From Trichomonas tenax (taxonomy: Eukaryota > Parabasalia > Trichomonadida > Trichomonadidae), in assembly GCA_023091735.1 (NCBI GenBank), contig JALKBU010000315.1:1-48899 (forward strand): a DNA stretch of 48,899 nt, written 5' to 3'. Below, in pieces: positions 1 to 9,611 of this stretch. The position numbers and the translations under genes are program-made. Each line of letters begins with the position of its first letter. Position 1 is the stretch's first letter. The notes below the pieces were generated by a model that had not been told where the DNA came from, did no database searches, and saw only the letters and a list, made by a program, of their open reading frames with translations.

Positions 1-228
1 CATAAAATGAATCATAATGGCTGAATTAAAATCTGTAAATAACATAAAAAATCTCAGAAAATACAAAAATTGCATAAAAGAATTGATTTTGCAAATGATA
101 ACACTCACTGGACGCAGGTCTTTTTCGCTTGCACACACATAAACATTTTTTCGACATGCGTAGTATAAATGGACACCAGTTCTCTTCCCATTCATTTCGA
201 AAGGGCGCAGCTCACGAAGCTGCACTAG
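1..228 (-). other. Possible coding fragment open at the window edge
   Basis: On the minus strand a reading frame stays open from just after a stop at 229-231 to the left edge, with an ATG at 195. The first 30 or so codons (to about position 100) have mixed composition and look coding (MNGKRTG near the ATG, then a Cys/Lys-rich stretch). The part nearest the edge is AT-rich and looks like chance hydrophobic translation. Upstream of the stop the same frame reads on to about position 300, so this may be a relic with a nonsense codon. I do not recognise a family. A 6-bp stem (GCAGCT/AGCTGC) lies inside at about 207-223. Confidence 0.2.
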
Positions 229-1062
229 CTAAAATTCCAGATTATATGATTCAAAAAATGGGCCGCTAAAAGAGTAATTGCTACCAGGTCTATACGGTTG
301 TAACTATGGATCAAGCATCAACATCTATTCCTCCTCTTATTTAACTAAAAAGTACTTTTTCGTAAAATCAAAGTTTCATATATTTTGAGAGAAAAATGCC
401 AGTATATTTTTTTGATCTGAATTTTTTTTTTTGAATGCATAGGAATTATGTTATTTATAATCTCTCCATCACATTGAGAATAAAAAGTTTGGCTCGATGA
501 TACATGCATGCATGATTTAATCAGTACTGTAGTCTGAAAATCTGTCATTTGAATGAATTTGCATTCAACAATGTAATTTTTCGCCTTAGAAGTCTCAGAT
601 AATGGAGCTCCACTGTAAAAATCTCCTCAACCTTCGTATTTCTTAATGTGTTAGGATCCAAGCATTGTATTTCTACAGTTATCGTTTTCATCTGATCTGA
701 CTAAACATATTTTAACATTTATACTGTATGTGATCATAATTATTGGTTTCAGTCTCTGTTTCTTTCAATACTTGGTTAGTAATCATCGTAAGTTTAACTT
801 GAATAAACCATTCATATTAGAATTCGGTACTTAAAACTTAATAATCTAGTGTGATAGAGTGAATAAACATTTAGTATTAAGTATTTGAATGGCCTGGGTT
901 TGCTTATCACTGTCTTTATTCGAGCAATTTGTAATTATAGAGCATTTACAATAGAAATAACTGTTTTAATAGGAATAAAAAAATATTGTATAGAGAATTG
1001 TTGTTGAAATCCAATGGCATGTAATATTAAAATAATTTAATAAATAAAATCTATAAATAACT
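229..1062. other. AT-rich spacer downstream of NOG2
   Basis: No convincing gene is visible on either strand. Short open frames (for example 345-548 minus) have the composition of the spacer and no recognisable motif. The NOG2 stop codon at the right end is followed on the minus strand by an AT-rich stretch containing TTTATTAAAT-like sequence that could serve 3' end formation. Confidence 0.5.
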
Positions 1063-2577
1063 CTATTCATCATCTTCTGGGATAGGAATGTCAGGTTCTT
1101 CTCCGATAATCTCTTTCGCTTCCTCATCAAGCTGCTTAGCCTTTTCTTCGTCCTCCTTGGACATCTCTTCGCCCTTCATGTCCTCTTCGTTGAATTCGAG
1201 GGCAAGCGGGATCTTGGATATGTCTGTCTGCGGGACTTTGACTGCGGCCTTCTTTGGAGCGAGAAGATTTTTTTCTGTCGCGTTAACAGCAATGAACCAT
1301 GGAATTCTGCCTCTCTGGAAGTCCGTAATGATCCTGATTGCAGCCGCGTGCGTGTCAGGGATGCCGCCCTTTCCGAGTCTTCCGAATCTAATGGCGACCT
1401 TGTTAATGAGATCGTCTGTTGATGTCCATGGATCGATGCCGTATGTGCGCTGTAAGTACTGTGGTCTGACTTTCTGTAACAAATAATCGATGTAGTGCTC
1501 TGGTTCTTTGATTCGCTCTGTTCTTGTAACGCCCTTCAAGACTCTGTCACCGTCGTTGATGTCGTCTGGGTAAACGTGTCCTGGGCAGTCGATCAAATAG
1601 ATCTTCTTCGTGAGAGTAATATATCTCCAAACTTTTGTTTCACCAGGAATTGGTGCAACAGGGCAAACTTCCTCTCTCCTCAGTGAGTTGATGACGGATG
1701 ACTTGCCTACGTTCGGGAATCCGACGAAACCAACGCATGTGTGCGCGTGATCTGAATGGAGGACCTGGAACTGCTTCAAAAGCGATGTAAGCTGCTCAAG
1801 ACCGAAGCATACTGTTGTTGATGCTCTGTATGCGATTGTTGGACGCTCACGAAGCAATCTTCGAACAGCTTTCTCGACAACCCACTTTGGAACAAGGTCG
1901 CATTTGTTCAAAAGGAAGACGAGGTGCTTGTGTGGGGTCTCTTTGACCATGAAATCTTCCATACGGTGCGATCTTGTGCCCATTGGATCACGTGCATCGA
2001 GAACTTCGACGATGACATCCGAAGAGTCGATAACTTTGAGAACCTCGCTCATGACACGCTTTGTTTGACCCATATCGACATCACCTGTGTCCATCTCATC
2101 GATTTCTCTCTGTTGCTGTGTAACTTTCACGCTGTGGAACTCCTCTTCCTGCTTATGGGCCTCATCCATTAGAGATTTAAGATCGAATGCTGAAAGTTGT
2201 GGTTTGTGGCGCTGAGCTTTCTTTCCAAATGTGTTCGCGAAAGATTCGGCCTGAAGGAGACTGGTCTTCCTCTCCTTTTCCGAATCCTCGACGAGTGTCG
2301 TTGGTAATTTGCGGCGATGAAGAACTACAGTGAATGGATCATCTTTCACTTCTTTGTACGCGTTCTGGAACTGCGCAAGTTCCTCCTGCGTGATCGTTCT
2401 AGTGTTACCGAACCATTTCCTGTCTGGTGCAATGCGTGTGTCAGGTCTCTCATGTGATAATTTTCCACTCATGTTGTACATCTTCAGGAGCTTCTCTTTT
2501 TTCGCAGAACGCTGGAAATAGCGATTCTTTTCCTTCACGTTCACTGTTGGAGCCCTGGGTTTGATATTCGTAGACAT
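1063..2577 (-). CDS. NOG2: Nucleolar GTP-binding protein 2 (NOG2/NGP-1 family), 60S assembly GTPase
   Basis: This is a circularly permuted GTPase of the YlqF/NOG2 class, which in other eukaryotes acts in the nucleolus and nucleoplasm on pre-60S particles before export. From the chosen start the order is G4 (NKCD, residues 224-227), G1 (GFPNVGKSS, 286-294), G2-like PGETK (311-315) and G3 DCPGH (330-334), preceded by the family's VLDARDP block. The N-terminal KWFGNTR signature and the C-terminal GRLGKGG...RGRIPWF block also match NOG2. The tail is acidic. The frame opens further to 2604, but MSTNIKP at 2577 aligns better with the family N-terminus. At about 504 residues it is close to NOG2 core length, without the long C-terminal extensions of animal proteins. 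The G3 motif has His where Val is usual. No intron is needed. Confidence 0.93.
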   Translation of the reverse strand: MSTNIKPRAPTVNVKEKNRYFQRSAKKEKLLKMYNMSGKLSHERPDTRIAPDRKWFGNTRTITQEELAQFQNAYKEVKDDPFTVVLHRRKLPTTLVEDSEKERKTSLLQAESFANTFGKKAQRHKPQLSAFDLKSLMDEAHKQEEEFHSVKVTQQQREIDEMDTGDVDMGQTKRVMSEVLKVIDSSDVIVEVLDARDPMGTRSHRMEDFMVKETPHKHLVFLLNKCDLVPKWVVEKAVRRLLRERPTIAYRASTTVCFGLEQLTSLLKQFQVLHSDHAHTCVGFVGFPNVGKSSVINSLRREEVCPVAPIPGETKVWRYITLTKKIYLIDCPGHVYPDDINDGDRVLKGVTRTERIKEPEHYIDYLLQKVRPQYLQRTYGIDPWTSTDDLINKVAIRFGRLGKGGIPDTHAAAIRIITDFQRGRIPWFIAVNATEKNLLAPKKAAVKVPQTDISKIPLALEFNEEDMKGEEMSKEDEEKAKQLDEEAKEIIGEEPDIPIPEDDE

Positions 2578-3130
2578 GATTTTTAAAAGATTTTGAAAAG
2601 CCAAAAGACGATAAAAGACACAAGCAAATTTTCATGCTCTTTTACTCATTGGCTCCGCGATCGCAATATGATTTTAAACAAGAGAATCACGGAATTTTTC
2701 TCTAACAAGCTAAAAATGCAATCTTGAAAATTTCAAATTTGAACAAAAACACTTTATTACTTTTTCAATCTCGTTTTTATCATAAATAATGTTTATTTTT
2801 AGCTTAAAATCAAGAATGCTGCCTAAAATGTGTGATTCTGATATTTGACACTCTACATGATTACATGACGATAATTGTAAAATTGATGAATGTCAAAAAA
2901 GAAAAAAGGGTGTGATTATTTATGATAATTGTGTAATTGCATGATAGTGATTCGTGATCTCGTAGCACTACCTAATGAAATCATAGTGACGTTGCAAATA
3001 TAATAAAAAAGATTTAATATTCAAATAATTAGAATGTAGAGATAATTGCGATGACTATAAAAATAAATAATATAGCTTTATTGAACTATATTTCATTCCT
3101 GGTTGATTTTGTAAATTTTTTTCTATATAT
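2578..3130. other. Spacer upstream of NOG2
   Basis: No gene seen. It holds the 5' flank of NOG2 (minus strand) and the 3' flank of Cpn10. A TTTTCAAAATC element about 15 bases before the NOG2 ATG is initiator-like. One copy of the recurrent upstream element is present in reverse orientation (TTACATGACG at 2861-2870). Confidence 0.5.
2861..2870 (-). promoter_or_regulatory. Recurrent GTCATGTAA element upstream of NOG2
   Basis: Reads CGTCATGTAA on the minus strand, the same strand as NOG2, about 285 bases before its ATG. It matches the core of the element found upstream of several other genes in the window. The function is inferred only from recurrence and position. Confidence 0.4.
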
Positions 3131-3454
3131 TTACTCAAAATATCCGAGGATATCGCGCTCATCGATAACAACGTACTCCTCCTTTCCGATTTTGACTGTT
3201 TGTCCGCCGAATGTTGGAAGAAGAACCTTCATTCCTGGTTTAACTGTTAATGGGTATAACTTTCCGTTGATTGTTGCACCTGGGCCGACAGCAACGATTG
3301 TAGCCTGGTTAGTGGCCTTCTTAGCGGACTCTGGGACATACAAATTGCCAACCTTGCCGTCATGCTTCTGCATTTCGACAATGACACGTGTGCCGAGTGG
3401 TGTGAGTCCCTTGAAATCGAATCTGAGTCCAAGCTTTCCGAATGTAGTGAGCAT
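3131..3454 (-). CDS. Cpn10: GroES/Cpn10 co-chaperonin, probably hydrogenosomal
   Basis: The protein has about 107 residues and spans the whole GroES fold: the L-G-RV-VE start of the barrel (TPLGTRVIVEMQK), a mobile-loop region, the PGMKVLLPTFGG strand and the C-terminal YVVIDERDILGYFE, close to the family ending. It caps Cpn60 during folding of imported proteins. The open frame extends to 3544, but only from a GTG codon. The ATG at about 3454 gives a leader MLTTFGKLGLRF, like the short Leu/Phe/Arg presequences of trichomonad hydrogenosomal proteins, and has TATCAAGAATG context (initiator-like TCA). Hydrogenosome targeting is inferred from leader and lineage. The stop is TAAA, the overlapping stop/poly(A) form seen in trichomonads. 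Confidence 0.93.
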   Translation of the reverse strand: MLTTFGKLGLRFDFKGLTPLGTRVIVEMQKHDGKVGNLYVPESAKKATNQATIVAVGPGATINGKLYPLTVKPGMKVLLPTFGGQTVKIGKEEYVVIDERDILGYFE

Positions 3455-3593
3455 TCTTGATAAAAAGTGAGCGGCCAATTTTAATCGTTCGCTGAAAATC
3501 GGTTGAACAGTTATTTTCAAATCGATTTGAAATTTATCATCCACATAATAGGCATATTATAATTTTCTAATAAAATATAAATAATCCAAATAT

Positions 3594-3630
3594 GACATGT
3601 AAATTAAACAATTTTGTCATACGTCACTTT
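3594..3630. promoter_or_regulatory. Recurrent elements upstream of Cpn10
   Basis: GACATGTAAA lies at 3594-3603 and ATTTTGTCATACGTCAC at about 3611-3627, 140-175 bases before the Cpn10 ATG. Both resemble the TTTTGTCAYGTAAA element found upstream of other genes here. A regulatory role is inferred. Confidence 0.4.
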
Positions 3631-5781
3631 TAACAGATTTACATGCACTTTTTTGGCCTCGGATATTTTCGTTGAAACGAAACAACACTACAGACAACGA
3701 AAAAACTTGCGTTCGTGTCATTGAATATACTCAGATCCATGCATGTGTGTGCACCTCAAGATCCCTTTAGCATTAGATTGAAGCCGATATTTTGAAAAAT
3801 AAATTATCATCGATTCATGGCCTTGCGTTACAAGGTCCATCATTACATAACAAGCACTTGCGAAATCTGCGTCAAAAATCATAAGATAAATTGTAAAGCT
3901 TTTCTAGAAAAATTTGCCTAAATTTATGGACTCGGCGTTTGATGCAATACTCTCCATACATATGTTAGCAAAATATCTAATTCTGGAGATGAGCCTACAC
4001 GGGATTTCGGAGATCCAAAACAGATCTTCCCTTTAGCAACAATACAGCTCAGTTCATCCGTTGTGTTATAAAGTAGTTACGATCGTACAATAAAAACACT
4101 TATTATGATACTGTATTTCCTATATATAAAAATATTCTTTCCTTTTTTTTAATTTCCAAACAAATCTTACATGCTTATACTTATCTGACAATAACTTTGT
4201 TAAAAAAGCTTCATATTTTATATAACTGCTATGTATCAAAAATACATGAAATTCAGCAGCTACTGAATCAGATTGTGACTGCACTTGATATTGAGTAAGA
4301 GATCAGAAAATATTGTTAATTAAAAACTAGAAATAATGAGGAAAAGGGTTATAACACTTTTTTTAAAGATGATATGTAGTCCAAAAAATGGACTTAACTC
4401 TTTAATCATTTATTCTCAAGGAGTCTTGCTTAACTGCGATGGTAGTGCACCTCACTCTGTCATGATTTATCAACATCTTTCATCAATTTCACTTAATTAT
4501 TCACGATATTATTAGAATATACTTTTCCTGACGAATTTCTCATGTTTGCGCTGGCAGAATCTATCAGATTGAAGAAAAAATCATATTTACAGAGTTTAAT
4601 TATACAATCATATCCAATTTTTTTAAACCAAGAGAATTACATTATATTTTGTATTTGGCGTACACTCTAGGAGTATAATATGCGGTCTTTGTCACCAATG
4701 GGCTTGTCTTCAAAATTTTGAGATACGATATCTAATCTTATATACACATGGATTTATGAAGGATAGCTGAGATGACAACATTTGAAACATCATTTGGTAA
4801 ACGTTTTATCTTGTTTTCTATGCTAGATTGCTCTTTGGAATGGTAAAAGTTAATAAACGTCGGCACCAAATGTGCAAAAACCAAGAGAGCTTTACAGCGT
4901 TGGAATACATATATCGGATGCATGTAGTGATCATTGAGCAAACTGTGTCGTGTTCTGTTGTCTTACAGTTTTTGCGCTTTGAGGAAAGTATCAATTATAA
5001 TAGTTCTTATGCACTATTAATCATGTGCACATGGTCAAAATTTGCAATAGATTATGATTTTCATGACAGCATATGCGGTTGTCATCGATTTTGAATCTTG
5101 AATATATTTATTTCGCAATTTGCAAAACTAAGTTATTTTTTTGGATGATATACAACTCCAATGCTGGGGTGTATACATCTAACTATTTTTTCTTTCTAAC
5201 TTTCCCTTTTTTCCAATTCTTTTTCCTATTTATCTTTTATTTTTATTAAATCTATGTTATTCTTTTTAATTATTGTGATTTATATCTAAATTCTGCTCAA
5301 TTCACTTATTTCAGATTCCTTAAGAACAAATTACGCTGTAGTCGAGGTTTGAAAGTAATTCATAACGATATATATACTTTAAATATTAGCCCAAGTTCTT
5401 AAGAAATGGGAAGTGTTATCACCTTTATGAGGAATATTTCAATTTTGTTGTAGTATTATAAATAGTCCATATTATTTAGCTTTTCTCGAAACCCTTGTTT
5501 TTTGTGGAAAAACAATTTTTTAAATAAAAAACAAAAAATATTACATTTTAGATATATATTTTTATAAGTGACATATCTCGGCAAATCCGTGTAGCCAAGT
5601 TTCAGAAATACACAGTGAGAAGCTCCATGGTCTAGCGAAGTTGTTTGCTTAAATTGGCTCAATTTGGTTTCGTTTTTGTGATGAACATTTTTTACAAGTA
5701 AAATAAAAAATTTGTTTAGTTCTTGATAAAAAGATTGACCTTGAAGTTAAATAAATATACAACAGGTTTTTAAATATAATC
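3631..5781. other. Spacer, about 2.1 kb, no gene seen
   Basis: The longest open frames (4738-4941 minus, 4828-5094 plus, 5456-5662 minus) overlap on opposite strands, share the spacer's AT-rich composition and show no motif or codon bias. I see no RNA gene. The right end is the 3' flank of the TTC23-like gene. Confidence 0.5.
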
Positions 5782-6906
5782 TTACAATTCATCATCAACC
5801 TTATCCTGAATAACTTGGCTCAAAGCGAAGCTTGTTGGTCTTTCTTCGTTATTTTGTTCTTCTTCTTGTTGCTGCTCTTCTTCTCCTTTTGCTTTGAGAT
5901 CGCGCTGTGATGGATCATCCTGGTTTTGATTCTCGGACTCTCCATTCGGATTCTCTCCTTCTGGACCGTTTTCACTCTTTTCTTCCTCTTCTTCTTGATG
6001 TACAATCAAAGCTTCGGCCTCCTTCTGCTTTTCTTCATTCTCAAGCTGTCCAAATCTCTTCACTGCTTCTTTGGCGAACTTGTTCGTAACTTCGATATTC
6101 TGGGCCTCGCTGGCACACTGTGCAGCTTCTAAATAGAACTCTGCTGTCTCTAAATTGTCGTCATCTAAGCAACCATCGACAAGAGTCTTTTCAGCCGTAA
6201 CGAAAGCGTCGCATGCTGTCTCTTCGTGGTTGAAATGAGCGATTTGGGCTGCTAAATGATCTCTTCTGAACTTTAATGCAGATTTTTCGATTTCGAGGCT
6301 TGATGCTTCAGCTAGTGATGATTTTGCTGACGTAACATTCTTCTTTCCCTGATCCTTCATTGAGAAGTATGACTCGGCCATTCCAATGCTGAGTTCTGCC
6401 TTTGTTTCGTTATTTAATTCTGTAGACTTTCCGATCTCGCGTCCATTCTGGAAGTGACGGATTGCACTCTTCGGCCTCTCTGTCTTCTGATAGTAGTTGC
6501 CGATGGCTACTAAGCTGCTCACGACTTGTGAAGAAGACTCACCGTAAACCATCGATCTGAGGCATTTCTGCTTAACAAGAAGATTGAAAAGCTCATCTCC
6601 TTCAGTATCATCTGTGATTAAGCCGTCAATCTCCATCAGTTTCTCCTTTGGATCGCGAAGATCGTCATCTTCCTCAGGATGATCGCGAAAATAGCGTGTT
6701 GAGTATTTCTCATATGTTTCACTCTGTGGTGTAATAGTTGATCGAATTTTTGGCGGTTTTGATAATCTAAATGTTGATCCATCGAGTTGTGATTGACTTA
6801 TTGTTTTCTTTTGGGCTGTCTTCGGCTTATTGGTAGGTGATGTGTTGTTTGTATTCTTTAGCGGCTGGCTTCGCCCTTGATAAGCTGTCGGGGGCGCAGT
6901 AGACAT
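5782..6906 (-). CDS. TTC23-like tetratricopeptide/helical-repeat protein
   Basis: A 374-residue protein. Residues 1-75 are basic and Ser/Thr/Asn-rich. The middle (about 85-290) is a series of helical hairpins with TPR spacing; the segment KCLRSMVYGESS...LVAIGNYYQKTERPKSAIRHF resembles the repeat core of TTC23-type proteins, which in animals sit at the ciliary base. The last 80 residues are a Glu/Gln/Asn-rich acidic tail. TPR assignment is fairly safe; the TTC23 link is tentative and a flagellar or basal-body role is only a guess. The ATG is preceded by CTCAAAAATAACGG, with TCA about 12 bases upstream. Upstream lies the densest array of TTTACA/TTTTGACA words in the window. Confidence 0.75.
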   Translation of the reverse strand: MSTAPPTAYQGRSQPLKNTNNTSPTNKPKTAQKKTISQSQLDGSTFRLSKPPKIRSTITPQSETYEKYSTRYFRDHPEEDDDLRDPKEKLMEIDGLITDDTEGDELFNLLVKQKCLRSMVYGESSSQVVSSLVAIGNYYQKTERPKSAIRHFQNGREIGKSTELNNETKAELSIGMAESYFSMKDQGKKNVTSAKSSLAEASSLEIEKSALKFRRDHLAAQIAHFNHEETACDAFVTAEKTLVDGCLDDDNLETAEFYLEAAQCASEAQNIEVTNKFAKEAVKRFGQLENEEKQKEAEALIVHQEEEEEKSENGPEGENPNGESENQNQDDPSQRDLKAKGEEEQQQEEEQNNEERPTSFALSQVIQDKVDDEL

Positions 6907-6960
6907 CCGTTATTTTTGAGCTTTCTGACTCTTTACATTTTACTATATAAACATTCTGAC

Positions 6961-7190
6961 GATTTACAAGGACTTTCAATAGTTTACACATAAATTTTGA
7001 CATGTAATATTTAGAAAATATTTTTGATATTTTACAAATCAAGTTTTGACAACCTAAAATTTACAAATTTTTATTTTGACATTTTACACCGATATTTTCG
7101 ACAATTTACAAATACTTTCAATACTTTACATATCTGATTTGACATTTAAAGTTTACAAATATATATTTTGACAGAATGACTTTACAAAAT
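6961..7190. promoter_or_regulatory. Array of alternating TTTACA / TTTTGACA words
   Basis: About 230 bases upstream of the TTC23-like gene hold some ten TTTACA or TTTACAAAT words interleaved with TTTTGACA words, including the recurrent-element match TTTTGACATGTAA (6995-7007) and fused pairs such as TTTTGACATTTTACACC (7074-7090). The spacing is irregular, so this looks like degenerated copies of a two-part element rather than a perfect satellite. It lies between a minus-strand gene and a plus-strand pseudogene. Confidence 0.5.
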
Positions 7191-7209
7191 CCTGATATTA
7201 AAAAAGTAA

Positions 7210-9129
7210 CAATTTAATCAGTTGAGTGAGCTCGATGGTATACAATTCGATATAATTTTCAATACTCTTTCTGGTAATTTTTCATTTTGGAGTAATATGA
7301 TGGTGTTAGCGACTGCAAACCTAAGGCTAACGTGTAATTCTATCGGAAAAATCAGAGGATACTTAAATACAATTGATTCTGAATTATCATTGATTTCAAA
7401 CTTTGTTGCCCCAAAATTACGCGATTTTGATATGTTCATACAATCAGAAAATAGCAGCATTACGATCAAAGATTGGAAACAAACAAATAATCAGATTCAA
7501 TTTTTAACTAAGAATTCAACTTTGATTTTCGATTCAGAAAGTATTCCATTTAGTTCAATAATTTCGAGTTACACGACTATTAGGCTTAGACGCATGTACT
7601 CATATCTCGCATATCTTTCTCAAAAAGACGACATTTATTTTATTCCAGAATCATACAATAGTACACTTAGATTGAACTACATGGATATAGGCAGGTCAAT
7701 GGCTTCCTCAGATCTAATGAATATAATTGTGAATGATGTAGCTGTAAATGGAAATCTTGAAAAAATTAATTTAATTGTTAATTCATCACTATCTATCAGT
7801 ACATCAAGAAGCATTCACGTCACAAAGTTGACTTTACTCCAAAAATGCAAAGTTATTTGGTGTATTGACTTAATTAACTTCAATTATATGCAATTAGATG
7901 AAATTGACTCCCCACCGGACTTAAACATAATAGTGGGACAAATAGATCCATCTAAATATCAGAATAGAATATATTTCGCGCCCGCTTTTCGTAGACCAAT
8001 TGTTGTTTTTTTCGACATTAAAAGAAGCAAAGAACGAAATACATATTGAACACATCGATGAAAACGAGTATTCAGTGAATACACTTATAAGACAATTCCA
8101 TCAAATAAATAGCAACAGACATGAATATGGAATCGTTTTCACTGATTCTCCAGTCAAATTCCATCCTTCATGCAAATACATTCGTAACCTTGCAGATGAG
8201 TTTTGGTATAATCAATACATATTAAATACGTCAACAATTTCGAATCACACATTTTATTCATCAAATATTACTCAAACTTTGAAGATTACTTTCCAAGATC
8301 CCGCAAATTATAGCCTGTTTGACTTCGAAAGCCGCTTTGATTTTTTGGCATTGTCGAATTCAACTTCAAAATCGAATTTAATTTTCAATAATAGAACATC
8401 AATAAATATAAAATCGATGTATATCAATACATATAATATGGGGTTTGAAACATAAAATAATGAACTCGCAACAGTTTGTCTTAATTCACTTCATATTGAA
8501 CAAAAGACACGTTTTCCTGATACAACAAATCCAAAACTAATTTTCCCATTCATCAATAAGACATATTTAAGCTTACCACATCTTAAATATATTAATTTCG
8601 AAAAAATCGATACTTTGAGCATTTCAATCATTGGACACAAGGCATTCATCAAACTTTACAAGAGCTATTGTCCCTACAATGAAGACAATCATGGAAAACC
8701 AGTTGTTCTTGATCATTCGAAAACTAGTTTCTATTGATGTGACACTCAACGAAACTGTCTCAAAGCCTGTTTATATTGGCAGAGAAGGCGATGAAACAAT
8801 GATAATGTTCGAACTTTATGGAAAATTAGATAGCCATCCTCCAGTACCATTTTTCACGTTCCGGCCGGATTCGATTTATATATCAGCCTCGAAACCCCAT
8901 ATCTTCCTTAGGACATTGATGGTGCATCATCGATAGTTTTCAACAAAATGTCAGGTCTCAAGGAAATATTCGGAATGTAACTGTCACAAAAAGGATGCAG
9001 ATTGTCGCACTTTCTAACTCTACTTATATTGATTTGAATTTGGTTCCATTAAAAGATGCGGCAAATCTAGTTTTCACACCTGTTATTGGTAATCCAGATT
9101 TTCAGTTCATTATAGAAGAGATTTTTTGA
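7210..9129 (+). pseudogene. Frameshifted surface-type protein gene, beta-solenoid-like, unidentified
   Basis: At least five overlapping open segments in different frames read as one protein: about 7210-8049, 8000-8455, 8456-8740, 8720-8936 and about 8936-9129, ending at TGA. There is no ATG near the beginning; the first segment opens after a stop at 7207-7209, so the 5' end is missing. The first frame change falls at the T run near 8003-8010. The translation is rich in Asn, Ser, Ile and short hydrophobic strands, with many N-glycosylation sequons (NSS, NST), consistent with an extracellular repetitive beta-rich protein. I cannot name the family. Composition is closer to genes than to spacer. 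It is broken by several indels and a nonsense codon, so it is not likely to be expressed intact. Confidence 0.7.
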
Positions 9130-9611
9130 GCGGCTAAATTTGACAAGTTTATTAAATTGAGAAGAATAACACACAGAGCTTATGTGTGAACACTTGGAAT
9201 ACTTTTTTGGAAAAAAAAGCTAAAAAAGCATATTTGTGATTAGATTTACCTATTTATCTTCGACAACAGCCTATTTTACGTTATAAAAATGCTATACAAT
9301 GGGAATATAATATATTATAATGAGTAAAGCACATCATGGCAAATCATTGTTTTTGATGCAAGATATATCTAATATTTTAATGAAATATAGACTTTGTTAG
9401 CTAATTCTTTATTATATCATGCAAAACAGGATTTTGTACATTGAAGTTCAATAATTTCGCAAGAAGTTAATCCAGTGAGTTAAAAAACGAGTTTCGCCAA
9501 CTTTGCCTATAAAAATTTAATTACCCTATCCAGAATGTAAAAACACTACCAAATGATTGTCGTACTCACAATTGTCAACAGATTTTTAATAATTATCTAA
9601 AAATAAACAAA
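9130..9611. other. AT-rich spacer
   Basis: No gene, RNA or clear repeat seen. It separates the pseudogene's 3' end from the 3' end of the minus-strand repetitive protein. Confidence 0.5.
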
